From Bradyrhizobium ivorense (GTDB taxonomy: Bacteria > Pseudomonadota > Alphaproteobacteria > Rhizobiales > Xanthobacteraceae), in NCBI RefSeq assembly GCF_900696085.1, contig NZ_CAADFC020000008.1, positions 1 through 64,000 of the forward strand: DNA of 64,000 nucleotides. The letters are read 5' to 3'. How positions within the stretch are numbered: the first letter of the stretch is position 1; each line of letters opens with the position of its first letter. Made by a program: the position numbers and the translations under genes. Below are positions 1 through 9,405 of the stretch, in pieces. Below the pieces are notes generated by a model that was not told the origin of the DNA, did no database searches, and was given only the letters and a program-made list of their open reading frames with translations.

Positions 1-1
1 G

Positions 2-568
2 AAAACTGCCCGGGAAGGCAACAAGGGCAAACCGGTCTCTCCGATCGCGCTGGAGGCGGTCAGGCGCCTCGATGCGCTGTTCGAGATCGAGCGCGCCATC
101 AACGGCCGCGACGCCGACGAGCGGCGCGCCGTGCGCCAGGAAAAGAGCAAGCCGCTTCTCGAGGACATGCACGCCTGGTTGTTGCGCGAGCGCGAAACCC
201 TCTCGCGCTCCTCCGAGGTCCTGAAGCCTATGAACTACATGCTCAGGCGCTGGGACGACTTCGGCCGCTTCCTCGACGATGGCAGGATCTGCTTGACCAA
301 CAATTGCGCTGAGCGCGCATTGAGAGGCATCGCCTTGGGAAGGCGCAACTGGACCTTCGCTGGTAGCCAGCGTGGCGCCGACCGTGCCGCCATCATGCTG
401 ACGATGATCACGACCTGTCGCCTCAACGAGGTCGATCCCAAGGCCTGGCTCGCCGACGTCCTCGCCCGTATCGCCGATCTTTCCACATCGCATCTGCACG
501 AACTGCTGCCCTGGGAATGGAAGCTCCTGGGCCAAGCCGGCAAGCCCGCCGGTCAACAGGCCGCCTGA
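2..568 (+). CDS. IS66-family transposase TnpC, C-terminal part (cut by window edge)
   Basis: The frame is open from the first bases of the window and ends at a TGA at 566-568, so the N-terminus lies outside. The product matches the C-terminal half of IS66 DDE transposases: a catalytic-domain tail with the CAERALRGIALGRRNW block and the terminal LHELLPWEWK motif seen in this family. It is a different IS66 lineage from the complete element at 8.7-11.9 kb, since the two share only the family motifs. The element probably ends near position 645, where a GTCTTCATCG-TGTAC stretch resembles an IS66 terminal repeat; that end is inferred. Whether the element is intact cannot be judged here. Confidence 0.85.
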   Translation, partial: KTAREGNKGKPVSPIALEAVRRLDALFEIERAINGRDADERRAVRQEKSKPLLEDMHAWLLRERETLSRSSEVLKPMNYMLRRWDDFGRFLDDGRICLTNNCAERALRGIALGRRNWTFAGSQRGADRAAIMLTMITTCRLNEVDPKAWLADVLARIADLSTSHLHELLPWEWKLLGQAGKPAGQQAA

Positions 569-779
569 CCTTCACGCAACGCCATCATAGAGCTCGCCGG
601 GCCCGCGCGCACGCGTCAATCGGGCGGTCTTCATCGTATGTGTACTCTAAGAGTGATAAGCGATGTGGTCGATAATTATACGAATCGCCACGTATAGTAT
701 CATTGCAATTCATCCGTCGCTTACCTGCTTACCTTGCAGATGTTTACGACACCGCTACCCAGCGTCGGCAGAGAACAAA

Positions 780-1100
780 TTAGGCCTGCAGTCCGACATT
801 CATAAGAGCTTTCGCGGTTTCGATAGAATAGACAACATCCTCCGTGATCCGCTGCTTGGCGCCTTTGATCCAGCCCTGAAGAACGCCGATCTGATCAGGT
901 GCTGAACACGTTGAGGAGACTTCCTTGAAGAACTCTGTCAACTGTGTCGATTCGATTTGAATGCGCTCCCGGCAGTGCCAATAGGCCTCAGAGTACTTTT
1001 TCACAAACTCGTTGTGCGCTCCTATGGCATGCTTCGTGAAGTCCTGAAATGCGCCGGCTGCAATGCCGATGTCATCGTTGATTCCGGTTTCTTTCGTCAT
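780..1100 (-). CDS. Phasin-like small helical protein
   Basis: About 106 residues, almost entirely predicted amphipathic helix with no cysteine pair or signal peptide. The FQDFTKHAIGAHNEFVKKYSEAYWHCRERI stretch and the spacing of aromatic and charged residues recall phasins, which coat polyhydroxyalkanoate granules in rhizobia; this is a family-level impression, not a firm match. I start at the second ATG (MTKETG) because an AGGAG lies six bases before it, while the ATG two codons upstream touches that ribosome binding site. The gene stands alone between an IS66 remnant and non-coding DNA. It could equally be an unrelated conserved hypothetical protein. Confidence 0.5.
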   Translation of the reverse strand: MTKETGINDDIGIAAGAFQDFTKHAIGAHNEFVKKYSEAYWHCRERIQIESTQLTEFFKEVSSTCSAPDQIGVLQGWIKGAKQRITEDVVYSIETAKALMNVGLQA

Positions 1101-1106
1101 GGCCAT

Positions 1107-1879
1107 CTCCTGTGTCGTTATATATGGACGAGACGACGCCTGAGCAGAGCTCCCGCGTGTCTCCTATGATCACTAATTGGCGCGTCTGCACTCTGGCCCA
1201 CGATTGTGAGGCCGCTATTGTCCTTCAGCTCGACCGAACAAGCAACGTGCCACAAGCGATCCTGAGGGGGTGCCGTCGACGAACAGGAAAAACATGTGTT
1301 TGATGCAGCGCTCCCGTAGCCCTGATCCGCGGCGTCGGAGTCTGGACATTGTAAGTTTCACACCGGACAGGGCAGAGTGCGGCAGGAATAAAGGGGAATG
1401 GCAGTTCGCACTAAACAGCGACGAAGATGGATCGGGAGCATTGCCAATCGTTCCAATGCTCTAAGTCTGCTCAACTAGCATTCTCGCACAGCACGTTGCT
1501 TGGCGCATGTCCCATCGCTCGACGCTCAGCGACAGCAGATAGTGGCGGCAAAAGTGTCGTGCAGTCCGAACAACCGGCCGATGGTAGACTGACGATGCTA
1601 TGCGTGTCGATCAGTACGACGGAACCAGTCGGCTTCACGGAGGCGACGTTCGACCCAATGAGCGGTAATCGCGCGTATTCCGCTTATTCTTGGCTTGCTC
1701 CTCACCGCGATAAACCTTCGCTGGCCATTGACCGGGACCTTGGATTGGGCCGAGAACAGTACGAGCCGGAATTACCCCACCAAAACTAAGAGGCGACGGC
1801 GTCTCGTATGCAGCTAATATTTGCCAGGGCTCGGAAAGACAAAAACGTTCGCCCGAGCGCTCGCGACTAGGGGACAGGG
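1107..1879. other. Non-coding stretch
   Basis: About 770 bases with only short overlapping open frames of low coding character. I see no recognisable domain, RNA gene or repeat. It probably represents decayed island DNA. Confidence 0.4.
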
Positions 1880-2590
1880 ATGATCACGCCGGTTCGGCGG
1901 GACTGGAGTCCAAAAGAATTGTTCAGCGCTCTTACACCGACGATGTTCAGCGCCGAACCATCAACCATACGCGCACGTTGGGATAAATTGTGGCCTGATC
2001 TATACACGGAGTATGACGCCCGGCATTTGAAACAAGAACTTGCCGCTAGAAATCTTATCGCGACCGATGAAGCTGCGGCATTCCTCAGCGCCTGGGCGAT
2101 TGATGAAGAGCGTCACACCAATGGCTTCATCCGTATCATTGAACTTGTCGCGAACGGATCCGAAAAGGATCTTCGCGAGAGATTGGGCGCTCGATCGCAT
2201 GATTTTGGTCCGATCACCGAATACCTGAAGGACGAATTCTCCTTGTTGGTTATGATTGCGTTTGACGAAATGTGCACTTGCCGCGCCTACGCAGCAGAAA
2301 AGCCGTTTTACGACGCTCTCGGAAACAACACGTTTCATCATTGGCTGCGGCAGGTAATTGCCGACGAAGCAGTTCATTCGATGAACGCTGTTAATGTCAT
2401 TCGCGCGCGCTATCGCGACCGCATGGGGCAAGTCGGCGCAATGCTCGATAGCCTAATCCGCGGGTGCGAGAATCTACGCTATTCCGGCACCTTCGTCCTG
2501 GACTACTTCGGCGCAGCGTACTCCAAGGAGCTTCTCGCCAACTCTCGCCTCGCGATCATGAGAAACATCGCCAAGCCACTCCCGGCATAG
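1880..2590 (+). CDS. Ferritin-like diiron protein, acyl-ACP desaturase-like
   Basis: A 236-residue helical protein with the two carboxylate-histidine motifs of ferritin-like diiron enzymes. These are WAIDEERHTNGF near residues 72-83 (E-x2-H type) and ADEAVHSM near 161-168, separated by an acidic helix containing FDEM. The spacing resembles soluble acyl-ACP desaturases, where these residues hold two irons that activate O2, but the protein is shorter than the usual 300+ residues. The start follows GGGGACAGGG, a plausible ribosome binding site. No partner gene adjoins it: an M16 peptidase fragment lies downstream. Substrate is unknown. Confidence is good for the fold and low for the reaction. 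Confidence 0.6.
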   Translation: MITPVRRDWSPKELFSALTPTMFSAEPSTIRARWDKLWPDLYTEYDARHLKQELAARNLIATDEAAAFLSAWAIDEERHTNGFIRIIELVANGSEKDLRERLGARSHDFGPITEYLKDEFSLLVMIAFDEMCTCRAYAAEKPFYDALGNNTFHHWLRQVIADEAVHSMNAVNVIRARYRDRMGQVGAMLDSLIRGCENLRYSGTFVLDYFGAAYSKELLANSRLAIMRNIAKPLPA

Positions 2591-2676
2591 AACGAGACAG
2601 TAAAAGCGAGGGGATTTGATCCGGCGTCATATCGCGGCTCAATTCGTCTTTCTCTGTAAGTTGCCATTCTGGAAGT

Positions 2677-3099
2677 TTGCGCCAAATGTCGTGCGCTTTC
2701 CTGCGCCGCTATCTCGTACCCTCGGGGTTTGCGATCAGCGCCTGGACGCGCTACCGCGCTACCGCGCTCGATCCCTCGCAATTCGAGATTTTTGCCATGC
2801 CGAAACCGGACGTCGAGCTCGGGCAGCTCGAGTGCGCCATCGACGAGGTGGTCGCCAATATTGCACACAATTCCCCGCAGGCAGAGGATCTCGAGCGGGT
2901 CAAGACACAGCTGATCGCGCGAGCAATCTATGCCCACGACAACCCGGAAGAGCTCGCGACCTGGTATGGCGGCGGGCTGACGACCGGATTGAGCATCGAC
3001 GACGTCCGAGGCTGGTCGGACGGCATCCGCGCCGTACGGGCGGAGCAGCAAAACAACTGCGCTCACAATTCTCGCACCAGCGGCGCAATCGCACATTAA
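2677..3099 (+). pseudogene. M16 zinc-peptidase C-terminal fragment
   Basis: Residues from about DPSQFEIFAMPKP to WYGGGLTTGLSIDDV match the C-terminal domain of PqqL/M16-type processing peptidases, where the helix-rich substrate-clamp half carries EDLERVKTQLIARAIYA-type sequence. The catalytic HxxEH half is absent, and the sequence before residue 25 and after 120 does not fit the family. This is a remnant of a chromosomal-type gene rather than a working peptidase. Confidence 0.6.
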
Positions 3100-4310
3100 C
3101 CGCTTGCCGATCATTGCTAATCTCTGACTGCTGGCCCGAGCGGCGATTCCAGGCCCTAGAGTCTTCGCAGAGCTAGAGTTTGCTCCTGTCGGCGCACTCC
3201 GAGGCAGAGAAGCAGAAGCTATGAAGTCGACGCTTCTTGTTTCCGCTTCTTACTCGATTTGCCAGCGAATATCTGCTTTAGCCGCCTTGCGCGTTACAGG
3301 CGTGCTGAGCTGGCGTGACCGTCGCGAACTGGCGTTATGTTTTGTGGCGTCACGCGTGCCGGCCCCATGGCGATGATCAGCGGCGGCCCATCGTGGCAAT
3401 GGCAGACAACAATAATGGCGGGTCGGCTCGACCGCGCTGCCTGGGATGCCACCTGATCGGCCGCATTGTGGCTGACCCATCCCGATCGATTGTATGCACG
3501 ACTAAAATATCACTTTCGACGTGTCGCGGGACGAACGGGCTACTCTCCGAGCGATCAACCTCCGTCCCGCTAGGTGCAAGCACGCGGGGTGGTCGATGAC
3601 GCCCGTGCGCAAAGTGAGGATCCCTAATTGAGATAGTCATCAGGCTCGCCGATCAAGCAACTGCAGAAGGCCCGTCGGACGCCGCTTCCCGCCGTCGAAC
3701 GGATCAACAGAGTCAAGGTTCTGGGGCCGAGCTCTCAGCTTGGCACTCTGGCATTCGAATGTGCAGCGAGGCTTTAAACAGGCCGATGCTCCATACTTTT
3801 CTGCTCGCTCGCCGCTTCGCCTGCTGGATAAGACGGCCGTCATGATTGTCGAGTTTGACGATCGACTGGGTAACAACACCGTGCGACCCAACGCGCGAAA
3901 CGCGTCATGCGCACCGGCGCGGAACCACCTCGGTCTTGCCTGCGTCAAGCCCCACTTTTCTCTCGTTACGTGAGATTCGAGTTACACGCTGATCAAAGAT
4001 CAGAAGAAATGTGCATGACGGTGATCGCGATCATCAGCGCGTATGGTCGACTGTTTGACGAATTTGTCCTTCAGCTCTTCATAAACCTCACGTGAAGCGC
4101 AATCACGAGAGATTAGCTGCTGTCATCGACCTGCATCGTCGTTGCAATCAAAGAGCCCCGATGGCTGGGCATTGGAAAACCTCGTCGATTGTGCCGCTCT
4201 TGTATCGAAGATACAATTGCCCCTTCTTTCCGCCATGTTCGCATCGAAAGCAGAGACTCGCCGATTGCGCACGTCGCGCGCGGCAATAGCGAGTGTCTCA
4301 GGAGAATTCC
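3100..4310. other. Non-coding stretch
   Basis: About 1.2 kb with many short overlapping frames on both strands, none with convincing coding character or a recognisable domain. No RNA gene or terminal repeat was seen. An AGGAG ribosome binding site at its right edge belongs to the ATPase gene that follows. Confidence 0.4.
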
Positions 4311-5060
4311 ATGGTGAAGCCGGTTGTGATTGTAGTGGGCGCAGACAAAGGAGGCGTCGGCAAGACGACCGTGTCACGAACGCTTCTGGACTACTTCAAC
4401 GTCAATAACGTGCAAACACGCGCATTCGACACGGAGTCGCCGAGGGGAACGCTGAAGCGTTTCTATCCCGCAATCACCGAGATCGTCGATATGACGACGA
4501 CGGCGGACCAGATGAAGATCTTCGATACCCTGAACTCAGGGCTATCCGTCACCGTCATCGATGCTCGCGCCGGCTTACTATCCACAGCACTGGCCTCCTT
4601 GCGCGACATCGGCTTTTTGGATTCGGCGCGGTCCGGCCAGATCACTTTTGCCGTATTCCATATTTTGGGATCATCCATCGCTTCGCTGGACGAGATCGCC
4701 GAGACCGCGACCTTCATGGCCGGCGCAAAGTACTATCTGGTGAAGAACTTCATCAACGACACTCAATTCTTCCAGTGGGACCAGTCGACCTATAATTCCT
4801 ATTTTCACCGCATCAAGCATGCGACCGAGTTGACCATCCCGAAGCTCAACGAGATGGCCTATGAGCAGGTCGAAGTCGCTTCTGTCCCATTCGTAGATTT
4901 TGTCGCAAACAAGGGGCGGAACGATGAGCCGGCGAACAATTCCTTCGTTCTGCGCGGCTATGTACGGCACTGGCTGGCAAATGTCTGGAGCGAGTTTGAT
5001 CGCATCAACTTGACCGAATTGGCCGGCGCCAAGTCAGCGACTCGGAGCGGCGAGAAGTAG
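4311..5060 (+). CDS. ParA/MinD-like P-loop ATPase (first of a pair)
   Basis: A 249-residue protein with the deviant Walker A motif KGGVGKTT at about residues 12-19, the hallmark of the SIMIBI/ParA class, in which the first lysine contacts the partner's nucleotide. A Walker A'-like hydrophobic strand with an aspartate (VTVIDARAG) follows near residue 80. I start at MVKPVV because AGGAG lies just upstream; a GTG six codons earlier is possible. It is followed 60 bases later by a second P-loop protein that shares the block ITE-xxD-xxxT-xxxM-xxxD-xL, so the two are paralogues. No parB, centromere-like repeat or replication gene adjoins them, so partition is not supported. The target is unknown. 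Confidence 0.7.
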   Translation: MVKPVVIVVGADKGGVGKTTVSRTLLDYFNVNNVQTRAFDTESPRGTLKRFYPAITEIVDMTTTADQMKIFDTLNSGLSVTVIDARAGLLSTALASLRDIGFLDSARSGQITFAVFHILGSSIASLDEIAETATFMAGAKYYLVKNFINDTQFFQWDQSTYNSYFHRIKHATELTIPKLNEMAYEQVEVASVPFVDFVANKGRNDEPANNSFVLRGYVRHWLANVWSEFDRINLTELAGAKSATRSGEK

Positions 5061-5120
5061 TCGCATTATCGGCGAGCGACGGGTTGAGCCGAGGGACGAA
5101 GCGAGATTGATCTGCTGGCT

Positions 5121-5876
5121 ATGTTAGCGACTCCTATCTACATCATCTGCTCCCCTAGCCCGCAGGTCGGCAAAACTCTCGTCGCTCGCCTCGTGAGCGA
5201 GTACTTGCTGCTGAAAAATGGTACGGCGCTCTCCTTCGATGTAAATCTGAAGGAGCCGTCATTGCTCGATTATCTCCCCAACATCACGGAGACCGCAGAT
5301 GTAATTGACACTTACGGTAAGATGCAACTGATGGACCCGCTGATCATACACGATCGGGTAGCCAAGGTGATCGACCTCGGCTTCCACGCCTTCGACGAGT
5401 TCTTCAAGATGTGCGAGGAGATCGGCTTCATCAAGGAAACAGCACGCTGCTATGTCGCGCCTGTCATCCTCTTCGTCGCGGGCGCTGACCGCCATTCCTT
5501 CCGTGGTTATGAAATGCTGCGGCGACAGATTCCACCGGCGGCGCTGGTCACCGTCCACAATGAATTCGTGCTGCGCGGAGGACTACCTGAAACGATGGAT
5601 TGCGAGCGAGTGCTCCGGATTTCCGCTCTGCCGTTGTTTCTAAAGAGATATGTCGATCGACTGAGCTTTTCCTTCACCGGGTATCTGCGTGACGAAAAGG
5701 ACTGGACCACCGAACTGCATCAGTGGATCCGACGAAACTACACCATGTTTCGTGATTTGGAGTCGAGCGTGATGCAGCGATGGTCCTATCGATCTCGCGC
5801 AACGAATGTCGAGAGCCTACGAGGCACAAGAGCAACTGAGGGACCGGCTCACTATCCATTTCGCTATCAGAGATGA
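5121..5876 (+). CDS. P-loop NTPase-like protein (second of a pair)
   Basis: A 251-residue protein starting with a hydrophobic strand and a P-loop SPSPQVGKT (residues about 11-19) that lacks the signature first lysine of ParA proteins. The region ITETADVIDTYGKMQLMDPL (about 55-74) aligns with the equivalent block of the preceding ATPase, indicating divergence after duplication. The later strands (VILFVAGADRHSFRGYEML) also look like the SIMIBI fold. The C-terminal 25 residues are low in hydrophobics and may be read-through. The pair probably forms one transcription unit and possibly a heteromeric switch; this is inference. No known function is recognised. Confidence 0.6.
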   Translation: MLATPIYIICSPSPQVGKTLVARLVSEYLLLKNGTALSFDVNLKEPSLLDYLPNITETADVIDTYGKMQLMDPLIIHDRVAKVIDLGFHAFDEFFKMCEEIGFIKETARCYVAPVILFVAGADRHSFRGYEMLRRQIPPAALVTVHNEFVLRGGLPETMDCERVLRISALPLFLKRYVDRLSFSFTGYLRDEKDWTTELHQWIRRNYTMFRDLESSVMQRWSYRSRATNVESLRGTRATEGPAHYPFRYQR

Positions 5877-6082
5877 ACGAGTGAGATTCGATACAGAATG
5901 CTCGCCTGGTCGAGCAGCCGAGAGAAGTATTTCTCGTGATCGTCCGCACGCACCAAGCGACCGAGACCTGCCGGCAACTCATTCGCTCGACGAACCTTCC
6001 AGATTCGCTCCTCGATAAGGATCGATAGCCGCCTGAGATTGCGCGCGGCTGGCCGGATCGACGGCTCCCGCTCGAGGGCGCT

Positions 6083-7912
6083 TCACAGCTCGAGGCCGAA
6101 TCTTTCGAGGACCTGGTGCATAACCGGGCCCTTGATCTCGAGGGCGATCTCTTTGCGAATCTGGGCGCCAAGCACTCGCTCTGCATCGGCATCGCCCGTC
6201 AGACCATTCTCGGCCAGTCGCCGATCCAAGCGGGTTTGGAATTCATCGCCCATCGCGTCGACGAGCCGCCTCTCCATTGCAGCATAGTCTTCGGGTGCGA
6301 TACGCCTCAACACGCTATCCCATGGGTGCCAACGCGTTGCCAGGTAGTCCGGAAATTCCGCTGCCTCCTGATTGCGCACCGACGCCTCGGCCCTGGCAGT
6401 ATCGTCCTCGGTTACGTTAGAGACATTCAAGAAGCGCATGTCCGGAGCGATGTGCAGCAGCTGCAGCGGGTCGCGCAGCTGGGTCTGGTAGGCAAGGTAG
6501 ACCTCGATCTCGTCGACGTAGGCGTCAGGATCGGCACGACGAAGCGAGTTGACCGTCTCGCGTGCGATCCCGTCCAGCGCCTCCAGCCGAAACAGGACAC
6601 GGCCCTGCTGGAGCAGCTCGGCCAACCGCCCGTCATAGACGCCGTCTTCAACGTCAGCGTTCAGCCGTGCGCTCTGCATGCCGTTCCAGGTCAAGGTAAC
6701 CCGATCTTCGCAGCGCTCGCTCGCTCCCGAGGCCAGCTGGAAAAACTGCTCACGCAAACGCGGCCTGACGGCTGCCTGCCGCAGATCTTCGACGACCGCC
6801 TGCCGGAACGCTTCGTTGCCATAGTTCACGGTACCCCGGAGCCTGCCGAGGAAGCGTGCATAGTCCCGCGCACCCGGTTCTTGGGCGAAGCCCTGCCAGG
6901 TGGCCGTTATCGAGGGCTCGGCCTCGAGCCAGTCCGCCACAACCTCTTGCAGGGACCGCGGCTGGACTGCCGGCGCGCCTTCGGCGGTCGAGAAAAAGAC
7001 CTGCGGGCCTGCATAGTCTGCTGCTTGTATCGCTGCCGCCAGGCCGGCCTGCACCAAATCGGGGAGCGGATTATTCTCCAGATTAACGCTAGAATCACGA
7101 CCTAGATGTGTCAGCAGGGTCTCGGGTACGCTGGTCAGCTGGTTGTTGCTGGCGCCGAGCCATAGCAGGTCGGGTACCGTTTCGGGCAGATTGGTTAGTT
7201 CGTTATGGCTAGCGCTGAGCCATTCGAGCCCGTCCGGAAGAGGCTCGGGCAAGTCCGTCAGCTGATTGTAGTCGACGTTCAGGCGCTGGAGCCGGGCTGG
7301 AAGGTCGGGCAGATTGGTCAAGCGGTTGCCGCTGGCGTCAAGCTCCTCAAGCGTCGCCGGAAGGCGATCAGGCAGACTGGTTAGCTGATTGTTATCGACC
7401 CTCAGGCGCCGCAACCCGGGCGGTAGCTGTGCGGGCAGGTTGGTGAGCCCGTTACTGACGACATAGAGCCGCCGCAGGCCATTTGGAAGCTCGGGCAGGC
7501 CGGTCAGCTGGTTATTACTGGCATAGAGGCGCTGGAGACTGGCCGGAAGGTCCCCAGGAAGGCTGTTCAGCTGATTGTCGTCGACATTCAGGCGACGCAG
7601 CCCGGCCAGGGTCGGCGTAGGCAAGCCGGTCAGGGACAGGGACGACAGATCTAGGGCCTCATTGACATCGCCTGTGTCCTGCCAAGCCCTCGCACGAGTT
7701 ACCGCTTCTTGCCGGTCCTCGTGTTGCCCCTGCCCGTCTTCGGCAGCCCGGCTCGTCAAGACCTCGAGCTGCGAGCTGGACGCCTGGCCGGCGGACGCCA
7801 GCGCATCCGTCAGGGCTTCGCCCCACTGCGTTGCAGCCGGAGATGCCGGCTCGGAGGTTTCCGAATCGGAAGTTTCGGAAGGAGTGCCTGAGCCAAGCTG
7901 CTCTGTATTCAT
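6083..7912 (-). CDS. nopM: Type III effector: LRR plus NEL E3 ubiquitin ligase (NopM/IpaH family)
   Basis: A 609-residue protein with three parts. Residues 1-80 form a Ser/Glu-rich N-terminal segment of the kind used for type III secretion. Residues about 85-285 hold nine 20-21-residue leucine-rich repeats (LxxLNVDxNQLTxLPxxLP). Residues about 300-609 form a NEL domain whose catalytic cysteine is Cys401 in CEDR, the CxD motif of IpaH/SspH/NopM ligases. In rhizobia such effectors enter host cells and transfer ubiquitin, modulating nodulation. GGAGAG precedes the ATG and a tts box lies 267 bases upstream, consistent with TtsI control. The gene is full length with no frameshift. The symbol follows the rhizobial homologue and is by family. 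Confidence 0.85.
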   Translation of the reverse strand: MNTEQLGSGTPSETSDSETSEPASPAATQWGEALTDALASAGQASSSQLEVLTSRAAEDGQGQHEDRQEAVTRARAWQDTGDVNEALDLSSLSLTGLPTPTLAGLRRLNVDDNQLNSLPGDLPASLQRLYASNNQLTGLPELPNGLRRLYVVSNGLTNLPAQLPPGLRRLRVDNNQLTSLPDRLPATLEELDASGNRLTNLPDLPARLQRLNVDYNQLTDLPEPLPDGLEWLSASHNELTNLPETVPDLLWLGASNNQLTSVPETLLTHLGRDSSVNLENNPLPDLVQAGLAAAIQAADYAGPQVFFSTAEGAPAVQPRSLQEVVADWLEAEPSITATWQGFAQEPGARDYARFLGRLRGTVNYGNEAFRQAVVEDLRQAAVRPRLREQFFQLASGASERCEDRVTLTWNGMQSARLNADVEDGVYDGRLAELLQQGRVLFRLEALDGIARETVNSLRRADPDAYVDEIEVYLAYQTQLRDPLQLLHIAPDMRFLNVSNVTEDDTARAEASVRNQEAAEFPDYLATRWHPWDSVLRRIAPEDYAAMERRLVDAMGDEFQTRLDRRLAENGLTGDADAERVLGAQIRKEIALEIKGPVMHQVLERFGLEL

Positions 7913-8178
7913 CGCCGTCTCTCCGTGTCCAAATCAAGCGCATCTGCAGCCGCGCTTTAAGCCGTCAGATCTCACCATGGTTGGCGCTGATCGGCTGATG
8001 ACAAAGCTGGCAGTCATACCGCCCGCGGCTGGCGCGAACACCTGCCGGCCTGCGGGCGAGCAACTGCGACTCACCGCAGCACACCCAAAGCCTCGGTGGT
8101 GGATCGCTTGATGGCGCCAGATCTGAGAAAATCAAGCCGGACCCGCCAGCCAGTAAAGACCTTTATGCTATGAGACGT

Positions 8179-8196
8179 AGCTGTCGATAAGCTGAC
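8179..8196 (-). promoter_or_regulatory. tts box upstream of the NEL effector
   Basis: Read on the minus strand the site is GTCAGCTTATCGACAGCT, close to the rhizobial tts-box core GTCAGCTTnTCGnnAGCT bound by the response regulator TtsI. It lies 267 bases upstream of, and in the same direction as, the NEL-domain effector gene. Confidence 0.75.
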
Positions 8197-8706
8197 GGGC
8201 TTCGGAGCGACGAACAATGGGGCGCACGGCTGGTCGTCGGCCTCTCGCGACGCTTAGGCGTCGACTGTGGACTGACGAAAAACGGACTTGGATCAACGGA
8301 GTTTCTGGCTTGGCAATGTGCTCGCTGGTCACGGCGCCTCCTCAGCGCGGCGCTGAGAGCTGCCGAGTTGCTGCCCTGTGCGCCCGAGGCGAACGCGTCC
8401 CTGCTCGCTCAGTTCGCCGCGCTGGTATCTTAGCTAGAAGCCCGCAAGCCCATGTAGCACAGCTCGCGCTTCACTGCGAGGCGGTAGGCCCGGCGGCAAT
8501 CGGCGAAGGCAGGCTTATGTCTTCCGGGATACGAGCTCTCACCTATTCTGACATCGAAGGCGAGGCTCGAGCCTGCCAGATCGGCTCACCCTGCCGCGAT
8601 CTCGGACAGCAAAGCCCCGCGCCGGGACGCTTTCTCAGTCGAACAATTGAAGCCGCGCGCCGAAACTGCATCCGTCACTAATTCGTTGGATGTTTCTTAA
8701 CCTCAA
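8197..8706. other. Non-coding stretch left of the IS66 element
   Basis: About 500 bases between the tts box and the IS66 target duplication. Only low-quality open frames are seen, and nothing recognisable. Confidence 0.35.
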
Positions 8707-8736
8707 GATCAATGGTAAACGGTACGAGAGGGCCAC
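8707..8736. repeat. IS66 left end: target duplication plus terminal inverted repeat
   Basis: Bases 8707-8714 read GATCAATG and recur exactly at 11864-11871. Bases 8715-8736 start GTAAACGGTACGA and pair with the opposite end, sharing CGGTACGA and a CCAC eight bases further in. An 8-bp duplication is the usual length for IS66. Confidence 0.85.
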
Positions 8737-8754
8737 GGACTTGGTGCGGACGGC

Positions 8755-9405
8755 CTACGCACCGCGCTTGAAGCGTATAGGCATCCAGAACTGGCGCAGG
8801 GCCTCGACGGTTGCTGGAATGTCGCGCCAGGCGTTTTGGACAATGGGCTGCGTTCCCAGCGTGCGCCGGGCCGGAGGTAGCAAGGGCCGACCGGCGTCGT
8901 CGATGCAATGGACCAAGATCGGCCGCAGCATAAGGTGTTCGGTTCCGTTCGGGGAGAGAAGCCGCGACCAGACGAGAAGCCGAAGCTTCATGACGGCGTA
9001 GAAGCCCATGCACCAGGGCTGCGGGTTGACTTCGCCCTCCGGTGATCGCACGAACAGCGGCTCGAAGCTCTCCGGTCTTGTCGACAGTATCTCACTGATC
9101 GCGTTGTGGCGCATCAGCGTGGCAGCGATCGCCGAGAACTCCTCGGTGTCGTGATTGAAGGCGTCGGGATCGACGCCGAGGAGCGGGCACACCCATTCCT
9201 CGGATGCCATCGAGACCGGCCCGGCGACGACCGCGGCCACCGCGCCGTCGAGCATGGAGAGCGACGTCGCCTGCGGATGCCGAAGCGTCGGCGACCTGGC
9301 GCGCTCGCTGATCCATTGCCCGAGCCGTTCGAACGACATGGCATAGTCCGCCATCGTCGTCTTGCGTGCTTTTCGCGTTCCCCGCCGTTGCTTCGGCTTC
9401 GTCAT
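8755..9405 (-). CDS. UPF0149/YecA-family passenger protein of the IS66 element
   Basis: A 216-residue protein of the YecA/YgfB (UPF0149) family, recognised from the LDGAVAAVVAGP...PLLGVDPDAF segment and the following EEFSAIAATLMRHNAISEIL helices. Many family members end in a SEC-C zinc motif; that tail is absent here. Its ATG overlaps the stop of tnpC, so it is translated with the transposase genes and lies inside the terminal repeats. Similar genes accompany some rhizobial IS66 elements. Its role in transposition is unknown; it does not resemble a resistance or symbiosis cargo gene. Confidence 0.75.
   Translation of the reverse strand: MTKPKQRRGTRKARKTTMADYAMSFERLGQWISERARSPTLRHPQATSLSMLDGAVAAVVAGPVSMASEEWVCPLLGVDPDAFNHDTEEFSAIAATLMRHNAISEILSTRPESFEPLFVRSPEGEVNPQPWCMGFYAVMKLRLLVWSRLLSPNGTEHLMLRPILVHCIDDAGRPLLPPARRTLGTQPIVQNAWRDIPATVEALRQFWMPIRFKRGA

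Noticed and set aside
4311..5876. Plasmid partition (parAB) locus or replication origin
   Set aside because: No parB-like gene, no repeated centromere-like sites and no rep gene adjoin the two ATPases.
6116..7105. Long plus-strand frame inside the NEL effector gene
   Set aside because: It is the antisense shadow of the LRR-NEL coding sequence and encodes nothing recognisable.
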